From assembly GCF_932294415.1 (NCBI RefSeq), contig NC_065542.1:45597942-45661941 (forward strand): a stretch of 64,000 bases of DNA. The letters run 5' to 3'. The notes below the pieces were generated by a model that was given only the letters and a program-made list of their open reading frames with translations, made no database searches and was not told where the DNA came from. The position numbers and the translations under genes are program-made. Positions 56,741 to 64,000 of this stretch are shown piece after piece; position 1 is the stretch's first letter, and the number at the start of each line of letters is the position of its first letter. This DNA comes from Quercus robur (Eukaryota; Streptophyta; Magnoliopsida; Fagales; Fagaceae).

Positions 56741-57179
56741 TTTAAGGGATTACCAAAGGTAAGTGGAGTCACCACCAATCATTGGGTTTTTCTAAGGTGT
56801 GATTGGTCACTTGTTTCTAGTTGATTTTATTACCAATCTTAGAATAAGAAAAAGAGCATTTTTCCTAATCTAATGTGGATGGCAAAAAATCTTGATTCTT
56901 AGGTCCGGAAATTTGGTTACATGTGGTGAAGGTATTAGGCACCCCATAATGCCTGTCCAAGGACAATACTTTGTTTTGATAAAACCTTAATTTTCAGAGA
57001 TTGGCAGTAAAAACATGATCTTGGCTTTGGCTTTCGAGGCTTTGAGGTTTGGTTTTTGAATGGGTGTGGTCGTAATTTATGCCTTCCTAAGGCATTCGAG
57101 CAAAGTACTAGATTTCCACAGCGAAAATCCGACGACATGTCACGTTACTTTCACGGCGAAAATTAGGCATCACTTTGCC

Positions 57180-57713
57180 TTAGAGCATTCTCATAAGCTT
57201 TCTCTCATAAAAAATGCCATTTTGACACACCAAAAACCTACTTTATCATTTTAGCACATCATTTTATGACATACCATTTATCAGATGTTCTATCCTTCAA
57301 TTCTATACATTAAAATAATATATTAACCCCTCCCACCACCACCACCGTCATCATCATCAAAATCATCAAAAACAACACCACCACTAACAACGGTACAACT
57401 ACCACAACAACAGCCACTAACAACCACTACTACAACAACACCAATAGCCACCACCGGCACAAACCCACATCCACCAATGCTGCCTTAAAAAAAAAACACA
57501 ACCAGCACAACCAATATTGGCAGTGGCACTGGTGAGACCCATCCACAGCCACAAATCTCACACCTACAACCCAATCTCACACTGACAACCCAATCTAAGA
57601 CCATCCCAAACCTCACACCCACAACCCGATCAACCCACCACCTTCAACCAAAATCAGCCAACCACCAACAATCAAAACAACCAACCACCATTAGAAATAC
57701 TGCCACAACCACC

Positions 57714-57754
<41 letters not shown>

Positions 57755-58136
57755 ACAGATTTGTGAGAGCAAACCAAAGTTTTCGCCCGATCTCGACCTC
57801 GTCGGTATGAATCGGGTCGGATCTCGGTCTCTGTATGAAAGTTGCAGAGTGTGGTGGTGATGGCTGTTGTAGACGGAGAGAGGAAGAGTGAGATAAAAAA
57901 ATGAAAGTGAGAAAGAAATAGGAGCAACGGAGACCAGAGAGGAGAGAGAAAAGTGAATAAAATAAGAAAAAAAAATTATAGCATTGATGTCCGTATCGTC
58001 TCATATTTGAGACGGTACTGTAGCGGTGTGCCAAATTTTTTGGCATTTAGCACACCTCATGAGGGTCTGTTTTTTATGTTTGGTGTGCCAAATGCCAAAT
58101 ATTTGGCATTTGGCACACCTAATGAGAATGCTCTTA
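57180..58136. mobile_element. PIF/Harbinger-like element (951 bp), TSD tta
   Basis: The element at 57183-58133 has ends GAGCATTCTCATAAG and, in reverse complement, GAGCATTCTCATTAG. It is flanked by tta on both sides (57180-57182 and 58134-58136), the target choice of PIF/Harbinger. The text gcatcactttgcctt...aggtgacatggg outside reads on smoothly when the insert is disregarded. Inside are a CCA/TCA-rich low-complexity stretch (57335-57700), (GA)n (57717-57751) and a near-palindrome tgccaaatgccaaatatttg near 58085. No transposase is seen. Confidence 0.82.
57717..57751. repeat. (GA)n microsatellite inside the Harbinger-like element
   Basis: About 35 bp of GA, followed by a moderately GC-rich stretch (57780-57840). 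Confidence 0.94.
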
Positions 58137-58404
58137 GGTGACATGGGCTGTGACAATCACACCGGAAGGAACGAGCAGGTATGTATATACATACATCATG
58201 CACAATGCAAGCATGCAGAGTAGGAAAGTAAATGCCTACATCCCTAGAGCATGGCCTAAAATATAAGTGCAAGAAAATAAACAGGGGTCGTCATACTTTA
58301 AAGATGAAAACGAATGGTACATGATATGATATACCTAATACAAAACATCTAAGAGAGAAAGAGAGGAGAAAGGAAGGGGTTTAAAAGAGTACATAACCAA
58401 AGGG

Positions 58405-58790
58405 AAATGCTAAACTCCTAAATCTATTGAACACTGCCGCTTGGCTTATCTCTACATGCTCGCGTTCGATCCCTTTTTATTTGCGCTTGGGAGGCTGTGC
58501 CCTAGCTCCAAGCATCCTCGCTCCATGTGTGTACATGGAAAGGCAAAGACAAAACCAACAGACAAGCAATGGAAGGAAAAGACACAAAGAGCATATGAAT
58601 GCTAAACTCCTAAATCTACTGAACACTGACGCTTGGCTCTCTACATGCTATCATTCGATCCCTTTTTATTTGCGCTTGGGAGGCTGTGCCCTAGCTCCAA
58701 GCATCCTCGCTCCATGTGTGTACATGGAAAGGCAAAGACAAAACCAGTAGACAAGCAATGGAAGGAAAAGACGCAAAGAGCATATGAAAG
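58405..58790 (+). repeat. 192-bp tandem duplication in the LTR
   Basis: The unit starting gctaaactcctaaatct occurs at 58409 and 58601, nearly identical through to ggaaggaaaagac. The overlapping open frames on both strands at 58427-59284 are a consequence of this repeated, stop-poor DNA. Confidence 0.93.
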
Positions 58791-59439
58791 AGGCATAAAG
58801 CAGATAAGCATGGTAGACATGGCAAGCAAAGAAACAAGAAAGCAAACAAACAAGCGAGAAAGCAAACAAAAGGTGGTGTCCGTGAGGGACAAATGTAGGT
58901 TTGGATCGGATGTCCATAACCCCATTGTGTTGAAGCACAAACGACACATAGCAAGAAAGACTCATGCATGGACATGTAAGTAAGCGTGTAAAGATGCATA
59001 GAAAGCAAACAAGTGGCACAAACAAGTATGGCAAGTATATCATCGCACGGAGTGGAAAGGGTAAGTACCACATGAAGCAATCGGCAACATGATGATGCAT
59101 GCCAAATGTTTACATCCAAACAAGGCCTCATGGGTGTCGGATGTAACCGCATACCCACAAACCCGCAAAGGGCTTCAAACGTGGCAAAGCCTAGAACTAG
59201 AGAGGCTAAAACAAGCATAAAGCATAGAAGCAAGCAAGCATAGACATGCAAAATGGGTGATCCAAACCCATTGATATGGGCCAAGATGTACGGATGATGA
59301 TCAAGACCATAAAGGGGTCAAGATCTAAATCCTACCAAATGGCCAAAACACAAGAAGATGCTATAAAAGGAACAAAAGGGCTACAATAGCACATGGCATG
59401 ACAAATAAGATCTAGGCCTAACCACATAAGCATGGCGTG

Positions 59440-59512
59440 AAGCACGTAAGCACATAAATGATGGCATAAAGCACGTAAGCACATAAATGATGGCATAAAG
59501 CACATAGAGAAC
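59440..59512 (+). repeat. 31-bp tandem repeat in the LTR
   Basis: The phrase aagcacgtaagcacataaat followed by gatggcata occurs twice, followed by a third, shorter copy. Confidence 0.85.
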
Positions 59513-59612
59513 ATCGATCTAAGCATGTAAACACACCAATCTACACATATAATGAAACATGGCATAGGGCATAAAAGCAAAGAGATTTAAGCTAGAAACA
59601 CAAATAAAGCAA

Positions 59613-59776
59613 GAAACATGCTAAAGAAAGTGATAAATCATGTTGTTCAAGCAAAAAGAGCAAGATAAATGCTAGAAAAAGATTTAGAAGGTTAGAAACA
59701 TGCTAAAGAAAGTGATAAATCATGTTGTTCAAGCAAAAAGAGCAAGATAAATGCTAGAAAAAGATTTAGAAGGTTA
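59613..59776 (+). repeat. 82-bp tandem duplication in the LTR
   Basis: The unit gaaacatgctaaagaaagtg starts at 59613 and again at 59695. The two are practically identical. Confidence 0.95.
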
Positions 59777-60627
59777 GGGGTGTGGATGTTAGCTAAAAAG
59801 CTTCATCCATACCCCTAAACCCCAAATCCTAAGTGTAGAACCAAGGAAAAGAAGATCGGGTATAAGAATAATACCTTGGGTTTTTTGGTGAAGAGAGAAG
59901 AATCAACAAACTTTGATGTGTTTTTTTGGGTGTTTTTTGGTGTTTGGAAGAGAGAAAAATGTGTAGAAAAACTAGGCAGAGAGCAAAATTTAGGAAAATG
60001 TGGTCTCTCCCAGTCTGAGGGGTGCTTGGGGCTATTTATAACCCCGACACGAACTTCAAGGTGGTGGCCTTTGACTTCCTGCTTCTGAAAAGGTATGGAA
60101 CTTGAAAATCCAACAATCCGATCAAAAGTTATGGCTCTTAGAAGTTAGTGGTGCATCGATCGGTGTGTCATCTCGGTTTTTATGATATCTCAGCCATTCT
60201 AACTCCGATTTTGACCCATGAATAGTCGTTGGAATGAGAATTTGATAATCTTTGAAATGACGTTGGTTTCAACCTATTTTGACAGCTGGATCAAAATTAG
60301 GGTTTTTGGGCCTACTTGAGATCGACATCGGGTCAAACTTGGTCAAAGTTGTTAAAAATCTCTGAGAAACTTGGGTTTGATGTAAAACCATGAAAAATGT
60401 TTTTTTGTGAGGGTTTTGACCTCATTTGACCTTTGGTTAAACCCAGGAATGACTAGGGGCATTTTGGTCGTTTTGGCTGAAAAAGGCACTTCGTGTACTC
60501 TAGTGCCCAAATGGGTTGCGCTACATCGTTCTGGATGTTTTTGCGGCCCTATGGGGAGAAAATAATATTTTTGAATTTTTCATAGTCCAGCACGCAAATC
60601 GAGGATGGACAAAATATGGTATAAACA

Positions 60628-60771
60628 ATTGTGTGTGTGTGTGTATTATTCCATTTCATATTCAAACCGTTGCATAAAAACTATAACCATCAATAAATAT
60701 AAGAAACACAAAATAAGATTACTGTTTCTATGGGAAAAAGTAAAAGACAATATCATAAAATAGCGAAAATG

Positions 60772-60802
<31 letters not shown>

Positions 60803-61196
60803 AGTTCCAACCATGGATGTAGTTTCCATTAAGAAGTTTGATCAACATTAACTGCATTGCAAGTCAAGGGAAACTTTTGTAAATCTCTAAGTTCTTTTAA
60901 GATATTTCAAAACCATAATGATTCAACCAAAAAATTCTTTAAGATTTCCATGACCTATAAATTCATATTTTATGGTACAACTTAAGAGTTCCAAACTTAA
61001 TTAAATAGATCTTTATGTCCAAAAAAGTGATTAATTGATTTGAAGAAATAAACAAAAACCAATTTGATGAAGCAACCCAACTAAAGTCCAACTTCCAATC
61101 CAACCAAATCTTAATCAAAATTAAAATCAAATCAAATCTTAAAAAAAATGGAGAGAGAGAGAGAGAGAGCTGAAACCTAATGAGTTACATCAAGAG
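60628..61196. other. AT-rich spacer, no gene recognised
   Basis: A (GT)n tract lies at 60629-60646, an A-run of about 28 at 60773-60800 and (GA)n at 61151-61169. Confidence 0.5.
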
Positions 61197-62204
61197 AGCT
61201 GAAAGTCTGAAACTTAGGCTGCGTTTGTTTTGGCTGAAAATGATTTTAGGAAATCATTTTACACCAGCCTATGTGTTTGGTAAGCACAGAAAATTGTGTC
61301 AAACGGAAATCAATTTCCACGTTGACTGTAAAATACCCCTCCCAAGCCAGAAATCAATTTCAGTTTCTATTTTACCTTCAAATGGTTTCCAGCACTCACA
61401 GACAAAGAGAGAGAGAGAGAGGGAGAGATCAAGAAGAGAGAGTACACCCCTCCGGCCAGCCAAGCTTGGCCAGCCCAGATCGTGCCACCCCTACCACCGA
61501 GATTACGCCGCCCCACTGCTCAGATCATGCGCCAGCCAAGCTTTTTTTTTTTTTTTTTTTTTCTCTCTCTCTCTCTCTTCTTCCTCAACGCTTCTTCTCC
61601 CTCTTGCTCAATGTTACCGATCTGGCCATCGCCAACCACCAGCCCACTCCTCACAGACATCACACACTTGAAGATCTCAACCTACCCCTCATCACTGATC
61701 CACAAACACCCAAGACCCACTTCTCCAACGCACTGGCCGATCTAGCCACCACCATCGATCACCGATTTGGCCACCATCGACCACCAGCCCACTCCACTCC
61801 ACCCCCAAACCCACCCGATCTAGCCGTCACCTCCTCCATCCACTCCGATCCTCTCTTTCCTTCAATCTCTCACTCTTTCTTCCTCCTCTCACCGAGTTTG
61901 TGAATAAAAGATGTTTTTATTTTGATTTTTGGTTGTGTTAAGTGTATATTTTGAATTTTTCTGTTATAAAATTTGTTTGGGAGCTGAGAAAATGGTTGAG
62001 AAAATGTGAAAAATTTATAGGAAAATAGCATTTTCAGAATGTTACCAAACACTGGAAATCATTTTCTGGACTATTTTCCATTATAGAACCAAACACCCAG
62101 ATTTCATTTTCGTTACGGGAATTCATTTTCCCCTGCGTTCATTTTCACTCGGAATTCAATTTACATTGAACCAAACGCAACCTTAGCTGAAAGTCTGAAA
62201 CTTA
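61197..62204. mobile_element. TIR element (about 968 bp) flanked by 20-bp direct repeats
   Basis: The ends ggctgcgtttgttttggctg (61217) and, in reverse complement, aaggttgcgtttggttcaat (62184) form an imperfect terminal inverted repeat. Inner parts also mirror each other (ggaaatcattttacacc versus tggaaatcattttctgga). The 20-bp repeat agctgaaagtctgaaactta lies directly outside on both sides (61197-61216 and 62185-62204). Inside are a GA tract, a GC-rich stretch (61440-61530), a T-run plus CT tract (61541-61580) and Pro/Ser/Thr-rich open frames. The latter could be captured host sequence, but no domain is recognisable. Confidence 0.7.
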
Positions 62205-63119
62205 ATGACTTACATCAAGCAAAGTTCTTAATTCTGAAGAGAAGAAAATTAGATTTTTTTTTGGGCTTTAATTTGTAGAGAGATCAAACTCCAGTTAATT
62301 ACTAAAGCTGTAACAAATATGAGAAAACAACCTAAAGTTAATGACTTTCATCAAGCAAAGTAAACATATACATGTGGCTGTATATGGAAAGCAACACCAA
62401 TACATATTATTGCATAATAGGTCTATCTAAGTACAAGCTTTCTACTAAATATGGCCATATTGTTTCTCTCCCTAAGAATATGAGCCAACATTTAGAAGTA
62501 ACCCCAAATACTTATAAATTGTAAGCTACAATGAAAACAAACACAATACAAAGATAGTATAAATTTTATTCATTAAACTGCCGTGGAAAAATAAAAATGA
62601 GTCCAATTACATTGCCTTAGAAAACTCACTACATAAGTCGTATTGTCCTAATAGCTAAAATCAATTATATATTTTTGGTTGCAATAAAATTCTATCTCCT
62701 AGTTCAATTCAAGAGCAGGGTACTAATGGTAAAATCAAATTTGCTCATTATAAATGATCTTCCTATCACAATAAAGTGGCGAAAACATAACATGTATGGC
62801 ACCAAAACATAACATGCATCCATTGTAAGAATAATTCAGCCATCCACACAAAAAGAGAAGCAAGTAAATATCAAAGAACACAATGATAAAATACATTCCT
62901 TTTTTATATATAGTATAAGATAACAAAATACATCAACCATTTTCTAACGTAATAAAGTTGATCTAGGCTTTAACAAAATAAACAACCATTTTTCTAACAT
63001 AACGAGGTTGATCTAACACAACAAAATACATCAACCATTTTTCTAACATAACAAAGTTGATAAACTACTACCAAAATAAAGTTTATCCAAGACATCATTT
63101 ACATGTTACAACTACCAAA
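62205..63119. other. Intergenic DNA, no gene recognised
   Basis: AT-rich. A roughly 60-bp imperfect tandem repeat (caaccatttttctaacataa) covers about 62934-63065. No coding signal is seen. Confidence 0.5.
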
Positions 63120-64000
63120 CTATTTACTTGATGATTGTCTTGCAAGGATTCCCTCTTAGAGTTGTTCGTAAAAAAGTTTTTGTGCTCTGAACATGCCACT
63201 TGTGTCCACACTCATAATTCTCTCATCCTCTATCATACTTTTGATACGAAGCTTTTCTCTTTCAAGTCTAATTCTTTCCTCCTCCATTTGAATTATTTTC
63301 TCCTCAAATTGAATTCTATCCCTATCCCTCAACTCTCCCAATCGAATTCTTTTCTTTTCTCTCAACTCTTCCAATCGTACCCTTTCTGCTTTGATGTGAA
63401 GACTCTTTTTCTTGTTCTTGTAAGTCCTCAGTAACTTTCAATTTCTTTGCCAAATATTCTCCAACATCTTTCCCACTAGCCTTTTTCTTTTGATTGGCCT
63501 TTTCGGCCTTCCTACTTATTGGTCTCTCAAAGTTGGTAGTGTCATCAACTAAGGACACGTCATCCCCATCAGCAATAGATATTGAATCTAGAGTTGGAGG
63601 TAACACTACTTTCGAGTTTTCCTTAGGCATGCTCCATTTTGGTTGGAACTTCAACACATGCCAACAATGTTAAAATGGAAAGTCTTTTTTGACTTTGTTT
63701 CTATACATAGCCTTTGCATTTTCAATCTAAAAAAATTAAAAGAAATAGAACATAATTAGTATCTTCAAACTATTGGTGAATATCTATTTTGAAACTATTG
63801 CAATATAATTTATACATTGTCATGTTCAGTAGTACCACTATGAAGGGTTGCTTTAAGTGCAGCTATGAACCCACAAAATGTACTTGTCTTCCTATTAATC
63901 ATTCCCCATCGACTTGATAGGGAGACAACAATACATGTGGTGCCAGATGGACCGTGCTGGTAGCAGTATTGCCAAATTTTTTCACGAAATGTTTCTTGTT
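63120..64000 (-). pseudogene. Decayed SANT/NAM-associated-like protein gene (PIF/Harbinger ORF1 type), cut by the window edge
   Basis: Read on the - strand from the edge. Exon 1 (64000-63816) contains IWQYCYQHGPSGTT and LSSRWGMINRKTSTFCG, which resemble the SANT/Myb-like part of plant proteins annotated as GST T3-like or as Harbinger ORF1 partners. An 89-bp intron (63815-63727, GT...AG) follows. Exon 2 continues with AKAMYRNKVKKDF, then an in-frame TAA at 63670-63672, then CWHVLKFQPKW and the RPISRKAEKANQKKKASGKD block (NAM-associated C-terminal domain). A frameshift lies near 63390, then a Glu/Arg-rich coiled coil, a second stop at 63156-63158 and a final stop at 63120-63122. Product names are from memory. 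It could be a host gene copy or a transposon accessory gene, and it is not functional as it stands. Confidence 0.72.

Larger units (their letters stand above)
56764..60627 (-). mobile_element. Second gypsy-type LTR (Tat/Ogre-like) with primer-binding-site-like end
   Basis: Read on the - strand, it starts at 60627 with TGTTTATACCATATTTTGTC and runs to about 56775, next to TGGTGACTCCACTTACC (56774 downwards), which resembles a Tat/Ogre primer-binding site. The part near that end (aggtattaggcaccccat) resembles the corresponding part of the LTR at 41011-43371 (aggtgttaggcatccaaa). It is about 2.9 kb without the nested element at 57183-58133. It holds 192-bp, 31-bp and 82-bp tandem duplications. 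Neither a second LTR nor pol genes are in the window. The call rests on two ends and on similarity to the other LTR. Confidence 0.5.

Noticed and set aside
58427..59580. Long overlapping open frames up to 197 residues, Cys/Leu-rich
   Set aside because: They lie on both strands of a repeated, stop-poor part of a gypsy LTR. No conserved domain, and frames overlap heavily.
61180..61903. Pro/Ser-rich open frames of 163 and 210 residues
   Set aside because: Low complexity, in overlapping frames that read through GA and T/CT tracts inside a TIR element. A captured gene fragment is possible, but not a supported gene.

Overview
This window is nuclear DNA from a flowering plant, probably a woody eudicot. 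It is AT-rich, has spliced genes with GT-AG introns, and is packed with plant transposon families and long (GA)n, (AT)n and poly(T) tracts. A Fagales origin is only an impression. There is no prokaryotic organisation anywhere.

Only one intact host protein gene is evident: a three-exon YUCCA flavin monooxygenase (auxin biosynthesis) of 414 codons at 10866-12508 on the + strand, with a TATA box and an upstream palindromic G-box. One intact-looking tRNA-Val(AAC) gene lies at 14868-14941 on the - strand. A decayed gene encoding a SANT/NAM-associated-like protein (PIF/Harbinger ORF1 type) runs off the right edge on the - strand (63120-64000). The rest is transposons, their debris and tandem duplications.

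Layout. 1-10.6 kb: AT-rich DNA with small MITEs, a 620-bp tandem duplication (4017-5270) and a 450-bp foldback element (8308-8757) with an 8-bp target duplication. 10.6-12.8 kb: the YUCCA gene. 13.8-17.3 kb: two related non-autonomous Helitrons in opposite orientation; the 3' end of the first, plus its flank and half a tRNA-Val, is triplicated in tandem up to the full tRNA. A decayed hAT element lies at 15263-16348. 20.8-22.6 kb: a 1.84-kb solo LTR. 24-36 kb: old degenerate repeats broken by a 5.9-kb CACTA element (28723-34625) with TSD aat, a five-exon decayed transposase-type gene, a hAT-like MITE inside one exon, and a 4 x 190-bp minisatellite. 36-40.5 kb: two head-to-tail Helitron-like elements and a decayed LINE with an internal duplication. 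40.9-43.4 kb: one LTR of a Tat/Ogre-like gypsy element on the - strand, carrying a tandem TRIM (LTR-internal-LTR-internal-LTR, TSD ataac). 45.4-46.8 kb: a hAT element with a perfect 8-bp TSD. 47.7-55.3 kb: a three-level nest of CACTA-like sequence, a long-TIR Mutator-like element and a Ty1/copia element (48651-54110, TSD aaatc). 56.8-60.6 kb: a second gypsy-type LTR with a PIF/Harbinger-like element inside it. 61.2-62.2 kb: a TIR element flanked by unusual 20-bp direct repeats.

The genes do not form a pathway. The main biology is the YUCCA gene and a well-preserved record of successive insertions whose target duplications can be read directly. All TSD, LTR and exon boundaries were read by eye. 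Family names come from remembered motifs; no database search was run.
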